Source: Morchella semilibera
Taxonomy: Eukaryota; Ascomycota; Pezizomycetes; Pezizales; Morchellaceae
Length of the DNA stretch: 64,000 nt
Assembly (NCBI GenBank): GCA_009192285.1
Contig: CM018605.1
Location: 2,335,247 to 2,399,246, forward strand
Direction of reading: 5' to 3'
Shown: positions 48,458 to 61,900 of the stretch, in pieces
Numbering within the stretch: position 1 is the first letter of the stretch
Layout of the letters: every line of letters begins with the position of its first letter
Notes under the pieces: generated by a model
The model's input: only the letters and a program-made list of their open reading frames with translations
Database searches by the model: none
Told to the model about the DNA's origin: nothing
Position numbers and translations under genes: made by a program

Positions 48458-51400
48458 ATTAAAGTTCTGCTGTGGTGTTGAAAGTGAAGAACCCGATAAG
48501 AACCGGGTTTAAAAGGTGGCGATGAAAAGGGGTATCGTTAAAAAAAAAGTTTCGACTTGGCGATGTTTCTGCTTAGTTCCGAATGCACGGTATTTAGCGG
48601 GTACCTAATGCCAAATACGTCAGTGAGTATTCATCAGATGCGTTATCGATGACAAGAGTTTGGGAGCGTCGAAAAAAACGTGCAGACAACCGATTGGACA
48701 AGGAAATTGACTTGCTAAAAGCAGGGGGAAATACTAACCGACCTGTCGAATGATTGTTGCTGAAGGACGTGTATTGACAAACCTCGAGTTATAATGCAGA
48801 TTGTGTGTGGACTCGGGATGAGAAAACCCTAGGACTGAAAACACGAAGAAACGTGCTAAGCAAAGGGAACGGGGGACGTGATTAAACGTGCTAGAGCAAT
48901 CACGAAAGGAGAGGCGTGAAGAATGGATGGGGGGGAGATGGAAGAAGGTTGGATGTCGGAGGAAAGAAGGGAAGGGAAGGAGGAGGAGGATGGGTAGAAG
49001 AAGGGTGTGTATGTGTTGTGTTTGTGTGTTGTTGTGAGAACGGGGGGGTAGTGGAGAGGAGGAGGGATGGGATGGGAGTCGGCTGTAGGAAGAGGTTTAG
49101 CACCTAAGGCATGCTGGTTTTGGTTTTTTTGCGTGCCAACTTGCCAAGGGATAACCTTTTGTTGAAACAGTAAAGGACTAAAGGGAACACCCCGACCGCC
49201 CGCAGCGCGCAAGTCCCCTCCGCCCCGATGGTAGTAGTAGAGTACATGTAGCTACATACATGTAGACATTGAACGGAACAGTGGTAGCGGGAATAAATTT
49301 TATTTATCTTCTCAATTAATATCTGCGCATAAATTTAAATATTCTCGAAAACTTCCCTCCAGTTTTCCACAGGTAATCATCAAATCTCTCAATGGCTCAA
49401 ACGGCGTACTCCACAAACACGTTTATGTCACGTACACCTGACATCGCAAAAAGCGCGAGGGATGGTTTCCACAGCAACACACGACCGCAAAGGGGAGAGA
49501 GGGAGAGAGAGAGGGAGTGGAAGAACGGTCACCAGTGGGGAATTTATTTGGTGCTCTGGCCGGGGATTCAGCCACCAGTAGAAGTGAATGAAACTTTATA
49601 GGTGGTGAGGCAAAAACAAAAGACAGAAACATGTCTTCCGGCAAGACGTCACTTACCACCCAATCGGTAATGTGCTGTCGCGAAAGTTTCGCCATCAGTG
49701 CCCATCTCTCGTTCTGGCTGGTTCCCCATCTCGTCCGATTTCCGATTTGTGTGCCCCCCCCCCCCCCGCAAATAAACAACGAGCAAGCATTGACCCTCCT
49801 CCACACAAGCTAGCTTAGGCAATACCCTACAAATGTACCTACCTACTTTACGAGTGTAGATATAGAGGGTTCTGTCGGGGGTGAACAGGCAAAAAAAAAA
49901 AAGTAGATAAATACTCTAGATGGATCGCATTCAAGGTTGAAAGGTTCAAACTAACCTGATACATTCAGAATTTCCCCTCACCTTCACCCCTCTCTTGAGG
50001 TATTCCCATTCACCTGCAGCTTAGAGGTACCTAGCCTCAGAGATGCTACTGACTGGAAGGACTCATCAATCGACATGACTCTATCGACCCTTCTTGGAAA
50101 GCTCAGCCGCAGCATATGTATGCTCAAAACCACAGAATTAAAACAGCATAACCACAGAATCTACGAATGTCATTGCAGTCTTTAAGATGCCCTACTCCCA
50201 TTGGATATATAACCAAATAAACAGAGTGACCGGTGGGGAAGCAACAGATCAACACATCGTTGTTTGAGCTTCCCAACCACCTATTACTGATTGGGCCATG
50301 AATGGAGGAAGAGGGTTCGAGCTTACATAGGTTAGTACATTATATTAAGGATTGGGATTAACGGTTCCGTCAACAGCTCATGGAAGCTTAATATAAGCAC
50401 ATCTCCGCCCACGGTACCGGAACAACTTCTTTTTTGTTTCTGTCCTACGCAAACCCCCTTCTGACTCCTCCCACCTTCTTCTCCCTTCTGTTTTCTGTTG
50501 TTCTCTATCGACTTGTTGACTGACCTCATGTTTCTCGGTGGTGCACAACGTCACGTCACAGCACACACCTACACTACCGCGCCGTAACAGGCAGGTAACG
50601 ACACACAAAAAAAGCTGCATACAAGCCGGCTTCTAGGAAGATAAAATTGCTCAGCAATCTACCTAACAGTAGGCTTGATGGAATCCGGTCTAGTTCCCGG
50701 ACCCTAGATTACCCTAGACCGGCCAATACATCGAGGAACATTTACAATTGGGCTGTTGTACAAATCGAGTCCAGATCGTGGGTCATTCCATAGAGGAATT
50801 CCTGAGGTGAAATTGGTATATCTCTCTATATTGCAAGAGGAATGGCCGTCTCTGGATGGGAGCATAAGGAATCCATCATGCCCGTCCCCGCAATTGTATA
50901 CCTAGGTACCAACACTAGTACTTTAGGGAGCTCTCCAGAGCTATATAAAGAAGATGAACCAGCGCGTCAAAGAAAAAGAGTCGGGAAATAGCATACCTGC
51001 TTGCAATTTATAATTTATTTATTAATTTATGCAATGAGGGGGCGGGGTAATGCCGAGTTTTTATCTTCCTCCCTTATCACTAGCTCTAATTCTCTAAGGC
51101 CGGAGATTTCAGAGGGCCCAAACGCGCAACGCGTCCGGGGCATGTTCGGTCATAGAAACAAGTTTTTAGGCGTACCTGGGTACTTGTTTTATGGGCACGC
51201 TAAAAAATAATAATAATAATAATATCAGATCCGATCATATCATGATCAGGGCCACAAACAAACAAACAGGATCTAGCAAGTCAATAAATATATCTGGAAG
51301 CCACTTCGTTGAACCAGGTTACTGGCAAATCGGCCCCTCCCTCTCGACCCTTCCCCCTGTAGGCTGTAGGTAGCTCTTGATCTATCCGCACTTATCCGCC

Positions 51401-51857
51401 GGCCATGCCGCCATTGGTCCACACTGGCTAGGGCAATTAACATTCATTTGATGAGGGCCTTGGCGCCAAGTATTAGCACATGAGGTTTGACGAGATGGGA
51501 ATTTCGTTTCGAGGAGTTGTTCTGTGGACCTTTCTCGGAGTCCTGGCTGGCTGACTGGCTGACTGGATTCTACGACGTCGGAATTCTCGCGTTTTGGACT
51601 TGCTGTCTCAATTAACATAGTGATCTAGCTACGTCTGCGCAGCTCCATGTGACCGCACTAGAAGCATGCGTCTTGATATATATCAGTAGTTCACCTTGAT
51701 ATTTTTATGGAGCTCCTGCAGATCTAGACATCACAGCAAACCTTTACAGCCTTTTCAGCTCCTCAACAAGAGGAGCTCTCATTATTATATATAGGATATC
51801 ATATATATTGCAGTTACTAACGGGGTCAGTACCTCCTCACCATCGAACGCCGCCGCC
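48458..51857. other. 3.4-kb spacer between divergent cyclin B and ArAE genes
   Basis: Cyclin B promoter on the left (G/A-rich near 48920-49000), then unrecognised sequence with a GA-repeat at 49494-49515, TACATGTA at 49243 and 49257, a C-run at 49756-49768, a small hairpin (CCGGTCTAG / CTAGACCGG) at 50685-50722, AAT repeats near 51206-51222, and the ArAE gene promoter. No gene recognised. Confidence 0.45.
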
Positions 51858-54800
51858 ATGTCCTCCCCGACCGCCTCCTCCCCGCCCCTCCACGTGCACC
51901 TCGACGCCCGCACGCTCCAGCGCGAAACTCTCTCCCGCTCCTACCGCTCCCCCACCTCTGTCTATCACCGCACCCCACGCTCTTATCGCTCCACGCACTC
52001 CGGCCTCCACTCGCAAGCCCGCACACCCAACATGCATTCCCCGCGCGCCTCCATGTCCACCATGCAGCTCCAGCACCTCCTCGAAAAGCTCGAGATGGAC
52101 CAATACAACACGTATGGTGTCGAGGAGCTTCGCGACGGCTTCTTTGACGCCTCCTTCTACCGCCCGATCAAACAGCAGGAGGAGGACCCGCGCCCGCCGC
52201 CGCGCCCCGCAGCCACCACCGCCGCCATCACCCGGTGGGCGCGCGCACAGCTCGACGATGTGAAGCAGGCCGTCAGGGTCGTGTGCACTACAAGCACGGG
52301 CGTGGCGCTGCTGAAGAGCTTCCTGGCATACTTTGCAGCGTACGTGCTGTGTCTTATTCCTGCGACGCGGGAGTGGCTAGGGAAGTACAGCTACTGGGCC
52401 CTGATCGCAGCGCTGTTCAACCACCCCGGGCGCACCGTGGGCGCCCAGATTGAGGGCACCGTGTCGTGCGCTGTCGGGGGCGCCCTTGGGTTGGCAATGG
52501 GGGCGTTGGCGCTGGAGGTTGCGACGTCGACGCACGCGAGCGAGGAGGGGTACGGCGGGGTGCTGACCGTCGGCATTGTGCTCTTCATCGGGGTGGCCAG
52601 CTGGATCAGATGCTCCCTCGTCAGGGTGTATCAGGCGATGATGAGCGCGGGGCTGGCATTTTTCTTTCTGGTCCTGGCGGATGTGAGGACCATTGCGAGG
52701 GAGGGGAGGTGGAGTCGGGAGATGCTGAAGTTGTGGGCGGTGCCGTGGGGCGTTGGACTGTTGATATGTGCAGTGGTCAATGTTGCGATTGTCCCAGAAG
52801 CGGGGGGGAAGGCTGTGGCGTATGTATCTATCTTTATTACTACTCTATTTATATTATATTATACTATATCTATAATCTACCTGTTTTACCATACTGATAT
52901 TGCTCTATCCCCGGCCTCCAGGACCGCACTCCACAAAGCGCTACTCTCCGCCCTCGACGGGCTGGACCTGTCGTGCTCCCCCTCCTCCAACACCTCCAAC
53001 ACCTCTCCCTCCCCCTCCTCCTCCTCGTCCAGCACGCACCGAAACATGTCCCTCCAGCTCGTGAACCTCTCCGAGGCCGTCCGCGACATGCGGAGCGAGA
53101 TCATCCTCTCATCGCTGCCGCCGTCTGACGCCCTTCAACTGCGAAACCTCCTCCAGGCCGTCATCCGCGACATCATGGCCATCAAACCCGACGCCCGCCT
53201 CTTTGAGACGACTGACGACGACGGTATCGGCCCCCCGGCGCCCAGCAGGCAAGGCGGAGGGGAAAACGACATAGTGATCATTGACCTTTCGCCCACCACC
53301 GCCGCCGCCGCAACGCCCAACGAAGACGAAGACGACAACATCTCGCTCCCGTCCACGACCGCCGACCTCCTATCCCTCGTCCGAACCATCATGGCGGCGC
53401 CCACACAGGAGCTCCTAACCGCGTCCACGGCGGTTCTTCACTGCTGCGACACAACGCTCATGACGTTGCTGCGGCACACGGAGCTGTTGCGCCACGACGT
53501 TGGCACCGCCACGGACCTATCGGCGGCGGTTGACAGCTTTGCGGCCGCCGTGCGGCGCTTCGACGCTGCGGACACGCGCTTGCTCGAGAGCCCGGAGCTG
53601 CCAGGGTCCTACGCCGCCCACCCGGACCTCGTCAAGCTCTTCCTCTTCGTCCACCCCCTTCGGCAGACGGCGGACGCAATCCTCGCGCTCGCAGTAAAGG
53701 TGCTGGACCTAGGCCTGGGCCTCGGGGTGGGTAGGCGGAAGCGCATCCACCTCCCGGACTACCCGCTAGCAAAGGGGCTGTACAGGGCGTCGCCGCAGGT
53801 ACGCCACGACCGCGGCGGCCTGACGGCGGGATACTACTTCAAGAGCAAGCAGCGCATTGAGGCCGCCATGGCGCGCTACCACTCGCTCCCCTTTGACCCC
53901 TCGCCGGACATCCTAAGTAAGAGTACTACCACGGCAGCGGCGACCCTAGGAGTGCCTACGACGCACCCGGGGACGACGGCGGAGCCAGAGACATGGCGGT
54001 TCCGCGCGTGGAGGGCGGTGCACAGACTGCAGCAGTTTGAGAGCCGGTTTGCGGTCAAGGTGGTGCTGGTCACGGCGCTGCTGTGTGTGCCCGCGTGGGC
54101 GCGCACAGGGAGGCGGTGGTACGTCGCGGACGAGGGGTGGTGGTGTGTCGTTGCGGCGTGGTTCATGATGCATCCGCGCGTCGGGGGGAACCTGTGGGAC
54201 TTGGTGACGAGGAGCACGGCGGTGGCCGTGGGCGCCGTGTGGGGCGGGTTGGCGGCCGGTGTTGCGGGAGGGGGGAATCAGGTTGTGATGGCTGTTTTTG
54301 CGGCCGTGTTTATGGTCCCGTGTAGTAAGTTATATTTCATTATCTCTTATAAATGAGGGAGACGCTAATTGGAGTAGTGTTCCGGTTCACGGCGAGCTCC
54401 CACCCGCGCTCAGGACTCATGGGGTGCATTTCGTTCTCCGTCGTCTCCATCAGTGCCTCCTCCCCCGCGGGGGGAGCCTCGGCGGTGCATGTGGCGTGGA
54501 CGCGCGGGGCAGCCCTGATTGTCGGGATTGTCAGCGCCGTCGTCGTCAATTGGGTCATATGGCCGTTCGTGGCCCGGCACGAGCTCAGGAAGAGTCTGTC
54601 ATTCATGATGCTCAATCTAGGAATCTCGTATCGTGGGGTTGTCGCGAGGTTTGTCTTCTTTCTGGGTGCGCGGGGGGGGTGGGGGGGGTGGGTGCGGGCT
54701 AATCGGGGAATAGGTACATCTATTACGATGCGGACTCGGCGCCGACGAAGGAGGACTTGGAGCGCTCGGAGATGCAGGAGGCGCTGTTGAGGGAAGGTAC

Positions 54801-55681
54801 GTGTGTGTGTCTGCAGCTCTGCAATTTTTTTTTTTTTTCATTACTTGCATTACATACATATATATAATTTCTTTTTCCTCCCCATTCCTCCTCCTCATTG
54901 GCTGTCCTTCCGAGTAGAATTTGGGGGGGCCTGTAACTGATCGGCCAACCAGGATTCGTCCGCATGCGCGAGCTTCTGGAAATGACCACTCACGAGATTG
55001 TAAGTCAAGTGCACATCTCCAGTTCTGCCCCCCGTCCCTGCTTTCTGCTCTTTCGGCTCCTCTAACTTCACCCAGCGACTCAGGGGCCCGTTCGACTCAG
55101 CGCCCTACAGCGCGGCGATCGACAGCTGCGAGCGCCTCCTTGAACACATCATCGAGGTGCGGCAGTCGTCGCTCTTCTTCCAACCGTTTCTCTACGGCGG
55201 TCTGCCCCCCCCCCCCCCACAAGTCCCCGTATTCCCATCATACTGACATTGCCACCCACTAGGAACGGAGGAGTACACCCGGAAGATGATCTCGGTGCGG
55301 CGCGACGCCGTGGCGAGCATCCTCATGAACTTGTACATCCTTGCCGGGGCGCTGCGCGCAAAGCGGCCCGTGCCAATGTATCTTCCGAGCGCGGCGGCGG
55401 CGCGGCAGCGCCTGCTAGAGCGCATGGCGGAGATTGAGGGCGAGGATGAGGAGGTTGCGGAGGTGCGGCCGGCGGGTGCGGGGGGGAGTAGGAGGTGGGC
55501 GGATGTGTACCGTGAGTTGATTCTTTCCCGGGGGTGGGGTATGGGTGTATTGTAGAGCTAACGGGGGACAGAGTATGCATATTCGAGTGCCCTGACGGAC
55601 ATTGTCGGGCAGCTGGAGATGCTGCAGAGGTACACGAAGGCGATTGCGGGGGAAATGGCACTAGATTTTCCGGACTGGTAG
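51858..55681 (+). CDS. ArAE/FUSC-type putative membrane transporter (Bre4-like)
   Basis: Large integral membrane protein of the aromatic acid exporter/fusaric-acid-resistance superfamily, related to yeast Bre4; substrate unknown. Exons 51858-52819, 52922-54324, 54375-54648, 54714-54796, 54953-54999, 55076-55199, 55263-55511 and 55572-55681 give 1083 aa. A Ser/Pro/Arg-rich cytosolic start (about 130 residues) is followed by a first membrane block (for example FLAYFAAYVLCLIPATREWLG, GGALGLAMGALALEVA, VPWGVGLLICAVVNVAIVPEA). A soluble middle part follows, then a second block (KVVLVTALLCVPAWA, GALWGGLAAG-like helices, ASAVHVAWTRGAALIVGIVSA) and a C-terminal cytosolic domain (PFDSAPYSAAIDSCERLLEHI). 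This half-repeat layout fits ArAE_2_N plus FUSC-like plus DUF2421. The first intron (102 nt) is a multiple of three without a stop, so unspliced mRNA would also be readable. Very GC-rich codons. Confidence 0.9.
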
Positions 55682-56394
55682 AGGGTGGGGGGGGGGGAGG
55701 CATAGCTTATTTTTTTTTTATTTTTTTAATTTATTCTATATTTCATCTCATATTTTTTTTTTCGGTCATGTGCCTACTGTTGTAAAAGTTCCCTACATGC
55801 ATGCAATGCATATACTTGAATATTTCTTCCGGATTATTCCCCTCCAATCCATTGGGCCCTTCTTTTCATGCCTCATGCACGATTGCTTGTTGCTGCTTTG
55901 CTTTTCTGCACGTCACAGGAGTTGAGAGTTAGAGTTTTTTTTTTTTTGTATGTATGTGTGTAGCTGCCTGTTAGCTGGCAGTAGATCATCATCATCAGCA
56001 GCCAATCAGAAAACCGGCCAATCCAGTCCAATTCACTAATTGACCCTCAATTATTTCCCCGCTGCACCGTGCAAACATCGCAGTCACAATCCTCCCACTC
56101 TCGTTCCCTCTACTCTATCTTTACCCCCCCCCCCAATGGGTTAAGTTAATTGCACCCTGTACAGACCAACCCTAACCCACACCGAGTGATCTTTCATGAT
56201 GCCCGACACCCCTGGCGCGATGCGGCTCTGCGATAAAACCGCCGCCGCAGATGAATGAACGATAATAAAAAAGCTTATCCTGTCTTTCTTTCTGTCTGTG
56301 CCCCGCCATCAGAAAAACCCCACCACAACATTCAACATCAACATCACCACCACCATCATCATCACCACCACCACTCACATCACCAACAGCAAAG
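55682..56394. other. Spacer between ArAE gene and TRM11
   Basis: T-rich 3' UTR (runs at 55710-55766 and 55937-55948), then a promoter region and a CAT/CAC-repeat leader (about 56335-56392) directly before the TRM11 start. No gene seen. Confidence 0.5.
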
Positions 56395-58002
56395 ATGTCC
56401 AGTCCAATCCCACTGGCAGATGACGAGCCAATCGAGTGTCTGATCCACTTTGCCCAGATCCACGAGACCTTCAGAAGGGCAGAGATTGACGCCCTGGCGA
56501 CGCTGCATGGGATTGACGTCCGCTGGATTAGCTATCATGATGATGTTTGCTCTCTCTTCAATTCTCTTCTCCCCTTCTCCCCTTCTCCTCTTCCCTCCAG
56601 CTGACTGGAAAACAGAGCCCATACGCAGTCCTCCTCCTCCCCTCTCGCTCCTCCGCACAGCTCCTCATCACCCGCTCAATCCTTACAAAGGCCATCTACG
56701 AGCTGTGGGCCACGGCCCCGACGCTTCCCGCCCTGCACACCTACATCCAGACACACACGGCACACCTGTGGCCGCGCCTCGCCCCGCACAGCTTCAAGTT
56801 CACCATCGAGTCCTACAACGCCTCACACAGCGCCGCGCAGCAAACCCAGCTCATCAACACCTTCTCCTACCTACCCCTCACGGGCGCAATCTCCATGCAC
56901 CACCCCACCACCACCTTCACGCTGCTGACGCAGCACGCGCCCCGCAGCGAAGAAGCGCACACGCTACACTTTGGCGTCCGGCTAGCCACCGGCGCCCGCA
57001 GCCTCCCAGACAGATACGACCTGAAGAAGCGGCGCTACATAGGCACGACGTCGATGGACGCCGCGCTGTCGCTCATCACGGCGAACATGGCGCTCGTGCG
57101 CCCGGGCGCGCTCGCGTACGACCCCTTCGCGGGCACGGGCTCGTTCCTGGTCGCCGCGGCGGCATTTGGCGCAACCGTCTGGGGCAGCGATATCGATGGG
57201 CGGCAGATGCGCGGTCGGAACGGCGGCCCAGGCGTCAAGGATAACTTTGTCCAGTATGGGCTGCTGGGGGCGCTGGCCGACTGCTTTGTCGGCGACTTGA
57301 CGCACTCGCCCGTGCGTCGCCGCGCGAGGTTTTTGGACGCCATACTGTGCGATCCGCCGTATGGCGTGCGCGAGGGGCTGAAGGTGCTTGGGAGCCGGGA
57401 TCCGGAGAAGGGACGGGTGCCCGTGGTGGTGGACGGCGTGATGAGACACCTGTATGTCCCCCCCCCCGGCCCCCCTTTGCAGCAGCACAACATCCCTAAC
57501 ACACACACAGACAACCAGACTACGTCCCCCCAAAGCGACCATACAGCTTCACGGCCATGCTGGGCGACATCCTCGCGTTCGCGGCCGAGCACCTGGTCGA
57601 CGGCGGACGCCTGTGTTTCTGGATGCCGGCCGCGAACGACGACGACGGCGGGGATGCCGACGTGCCGGTGCATCCGCAGATGGAGCTCGTCAGCGTGTGC
57701 GTGCAGGAGTTTAACAAGTGTGAGCCTTCCTCCCCCCCCCCCCCGCATGCTTGATGAGGGGACTGATGAGTGCTGTGGTAGGGTCAAGGAGGCTATTGAC
57801 GTATTCGCGGCGGCCCGGAGAAGTGGCTGTTGGTGGCGGCGGCGGGGCGGGGGTGGAGAGGGAGGGGGAGAGGGGGAAGACGGCGGATGAGCTGAATGGG
57901 TTTAGGAAGAAGGTATTTATCCTTGTCTCCCCTTTTTTTCTGTGCGTGTGTGGCTGACGATGGGTGCGGTGCTAGTACTTTGAGGGCTTCCGGCCCGCGT
58001 GA
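56395..58002 (+). CDS. TRM11: tRNA (guanine10-N2)-methyltransferase Trm11
   Basis: Catalytic subunit that, with Trm112, methylates G10 of tRNAs (m2G10). Exons 56395-56544, 56601-57451, 57511-57719, 57782-57912 and 57976-58002 give 455 aa, the family size. The N-terminal half carries the THUMP-like tRNA-binding part (YAVLLLPSRSSAQLLITRSI, HSFKFTIESYNA, HFGVRLATGARSLPDRYDLKKRRYIGTTSMDA). The Rossmann methyltransferase half has the SAM-binding motif YDPFAGTGSFLVAAA near residue 223 and the catalytic DPPYG near residue 300, followed by VPPKRPYSFTAMLGDIL and FNKWSRRLLTYSRRP. A Gly/Glu-rich insertion (exon 4) and the short last exon (YFEGFRPA) complete it. The last exon of 9 codons keeps frame and is typical of C-terminal YF(E) motifs here. 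Confidence 0.94.
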
Positions 58003-58947
58003 TGGACATTGCGTTGCGTAGGAAATGGGAGCGGGTGTAAGTTTTTTATTTATTTTTTTTATTTATATTTATATATGTCCGCGTACCTGTGCGCGGCCTA
58101 ATACCAACTAAACTACATGGCAAGTATAGCATGGGACACTTCCTTGCCACGCTTTGCGGTCTACATTCCCTCCCTTCCCAGGTTGCAGTTACATATCCTG
58201 AATAACGTCGCCAACATCAGATCGGGCTTCTTAGGCTTGGAAAGGCAGCTAGCTGGTTGGTCGGTTGGTTGGGTGGGGAATGCATACATATGTGCACATA
58301 CTTTTTTTTTGTAGATACCGCTGCTGCTGTAGCATTCATGATGTTACATGTTGCGGTCCTAACTCAGGCAAGTACCTACATGCACGTGATTGCGGGTCTG
58401 TAACCGTGACATGTGTATAAGGCGTGGCACACTAGGAGCGGGGGTGGGTGGGTGGGGGTAGGTAGGGAGGGTGGTTGTGGTATACCGCAACTTTGGTCTA
58501 CAGGTACATTGGGGGGGGGCAAAACAACGCCGCAGTTGTTTATAAACAACAGCAGGAACCACATCGCTCCCATTCTTCTTTAGTACGGCATGGTATGTAG
58601 TGTTCGATTGGATTGGATTCTGCGGTTCTACAATAGCGTAACATGTACTTACAAAAAAAAAAAAAAAAGGAAATACGCCCCCCCCCTCCCCCTCCCCATT
58701 CGCTGCGCTGCTCCCCGCGCGTCCTCGGTGAGATAAAATAAAATAGATATCGCCCCCGCCTATCCTGTCCCTGTCCTGCCCTGTTCTGTCTACGGCTCTA
58801 ACAACGTAGGTAGAAATAAAACAAACAAGAGGAAAAAAAAAAGGAAAATGAAATAAAAGAGTCAAGTTCCCTCTCTAACTACCCCCAGATACCAACTACA
58901 TGTTGTAGTAACAAAAAAAGGAGAAAGAAAAGAAAAAAGATAAAAAA
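58003..58947. other. Spacer between convergent TRM11 and MON2
   Basis: Shared 3' flank of two convergent genes. T- and A-runs (58036-58060, 58651-58668), a GGGT repeat near 58439-58458, C-run 58677-58687. No gene seen. Confidence 0.5.
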
Positions 58948-61900
58948 CTAACAAACGCCAAACGCCATCCCCATCTCCTTCAGCGCCCTCGACAGCCACG
59001 TGAGTAGCTCCTGGTCGCCCTGCGCGACGGCAATGCACTGCGAGATGAGTGGGAAGAGCGTGAACAGGTGCTGCTTTGCTGATGGTGGTAGGAGTAGTTG
59101 TGAGGCTAGAAAGAAAGGTAGATAGATTAGTTCTTAGGTCTCTTTTTAACAATGGTGGGAGGGGATGGGGGGTGAATTACGTTCTTTTGAGATTGTCTTT
59201 GAGCTGGACTCGAGGTTGACGAGACGCTTGAGAACATAGAGCATCTCTTTGCGCTGCACGACCGGCTGCGGCATTCGCCCGCGAAGTGGTTGGTCCTGGC
59301 GCTTGTTAGCTGAGGAACCAAATCAAAGACCGCCAGTCCTGGAGGAGGAGGAGTTCCTTACAGAGATATAATGCTGCAATACCAGTCCCGCCCTTAATAC
59401 GAGGAACGGCGCCGCTGCGGCAGCAAGGCGCTGTAGTTCGGGTGAATCTAAGTCATGGGTCAGCACTCGTTAACCAGATTACCCAAACAGGCAGGAACAC
59501 TCACCATCACTCCCAATCTTCGAGAGCTCAAAGAGCTCGTCGAGACAGACATAACTCATCCTGACCCTCCGTTCCAGGCTCAGCTCGCTAGTGATGCCGC
59601 GGCGCCGCCGCTTAAGGCCCTCGAGAGCATCGCCCATCTCCAGATCTCCAATATCGTATAGCAGCGAGCTCCGCACCACGCTGCGTACATACTCACTAAC
59701 AACCTTATCCGGGACTACAGCCCTACCCAGCCGCGGCACCACGAGCGCCCGCAGCTCCTTGAAGGCACTGATATCAAAGTCCTCATCCATCTGCAGCGTC
59801 ACCTCGCTGACGCCGTTTGTCGTGTCCGCCGACACCACAGAGCCAATGATCTGTATAACCAGTTCCCACACCTTCTCTTCCACAATGTTCAGCGAGTCCA
59901 TTGCCGCCAGTGCGCGGGTAAGGATCCGCAGGACGACCTTCGTCGCCGGAATCCATTGGCTGGGTCGCTTGACGGAGCTGGTGGTTTGCGGCGCGAAAGT
60001 GTACTTGAGGCTGATGGGAACGCCGAGAGCTCGGAGGACACTCTGGAGCGCGCCGCTGGAGTAGATTTCGCGGTTCTCGATGTGCTGGAGGGTCACGGTC
60101 TCAATGATCTTCGTGCTTTGCGTTGCGAGCGCAATGTAAGTAGGGATGCGGAGGCCCTTCTTGTCGATGCCGGCGTGGAGATTTGTGTCATATGCGACAG
60201 TGCTGAATTCTGATACCTGCTTTAGCACCAAGCTAGGCACACCAGGAATATCGGTCCGTAGGAGTTGCACAACCTCGAGGATGACGGCTTGCAGGGGCGT
60301 GAGAATTTCGATGTCTTGGAAGTATGAGGGCGCGTCGGGGAAGATGATGCACTCTCGCATTATGGCGAGCGTACGGCCCGCCATCTCTGCGTCGAACGTG
60401 GGCTCGAGAAGCCGGTAGAGGGGCTTGAATGAGTCTACATATGCTGTCAGGGTCTCCTGGACGCCGGTGCGGGAGGTCTCGACGTTTCCCTCGACGAGCT
60501 TGACGCCCTGCCCGCTCCACATGCGCCAGACGTCTTCGCGGTTTGCTTGGTCTAGCTTCTCCGGCTGAGAGACTTTCTCGAGAACGTGCTTGAGCACGGT
60601 AAAGACGTTTGTGTTGACCTCGAAGCTCCGGCGGGAAAGGAGGTTCTCGAGGTAGTTGATGAAAACGCTCCATGTGTTTCGGAACTCGGATTGTTGTGCG
60701 AATATATCAAAATAATTCGAGTAGAGCGTTCCTATTCCACTGAGGACGAGGTTGATTGTGTCATCCCATTGCTTGAACTCGCTTGTTTTTGTCTTGATGC
60801 CAACGTCAGAGCCGGTGGGTGCTGGTGCTGGGTTGATTCCCATCATTTTAAAGACCACAATCTTTAGACAAGAGCTCCATGCCTGTGGACCAAGCTGGTG
60901 CCCGTAGGTATCGAATATTCTGAACAATGTTTGTATAGAACCTACGCATCCCATTAGAATTTAGCTCTCCCCCATAAAAGAAATAAGTGGGAAAAAACGA
61001 TCACTCACCATTCCGCACCTCCGCTCTGCGGTCACCACTCACCCCCGTCAGTCTTAGCAATAGTAGCATCCACAATGCACTGTGGCTATCCCCTTCTCCC
61101 TTCTCCACAATCTCTAACAGGTCCTCTTCTTTCTCTGCCCTGCCCACAGAACCCCCTTCGGCCCCGCCCCCCTTTGTCTGCAGATAATCACTTACGTTCC
61201 AGAAAAACGTTATCGTCGTTAACGATATATTCAAATCATCCTTCTGGCTACAAAACGCAAACAGCGCATTGATAAGCACGGGTGCACAGCTTGTCGGCAG
61301 ATTGGCCAGAAAGTCACTACAGATGAGCTCCAAAGAACTAAAGGAGCCTCGGATAAGCTTCGGGCTCTTTGCGCTCTTGGCTCCCTCCTGCTGCGCATCC
61401 TCCACCGGCAGGGCTGCATCTCGCCGCCATACTATGCTAGAATCAAATACGCCCGTGATTATCTCAAACACAATCTCCCATCCAGCGATCAGGCTCTGCC
61501 CTGAATGTTCAAGTATCGCGTTCAGCGCCTCCAAGCCCATCCTCACGATCTCTGCCTCTGTGGCCCTGACTCCTCCATCCAGCGCTACTCCTTCTTCACC
61601 ACCACGGACACCCTCTCTCAGTGCTGTTAGTATTCTTCTCTGCACATCTGCTATGTTCTCTGTGCTTTCGAGCCCAACTGTCTTTGCCGCCGCAACTACA
61701 ACCTCGTTCAATACCTCCGCAGCCTTCAGGCGAATCGGGTTTCCGCGGTCTCTACTGCCAGCTACAACAGCAAGGTGCCTTGAAAGAAGGTCCCAGCCTG
61801 TGCTTGCAGGGTTAGGGCCAATAAGGCGTGACATATTGATCATTGCCAGCTCGCCGAGCTTTGCAAGCGCAAAAGCGTTATCCGTAAAAACAGCCTGGGA

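Noticed and set aside
50300-50330. tRNA-like B box (GGTTCGAGCTT)
   Set aside because: No matching A box, acceptor stem or anticodon arm around it.
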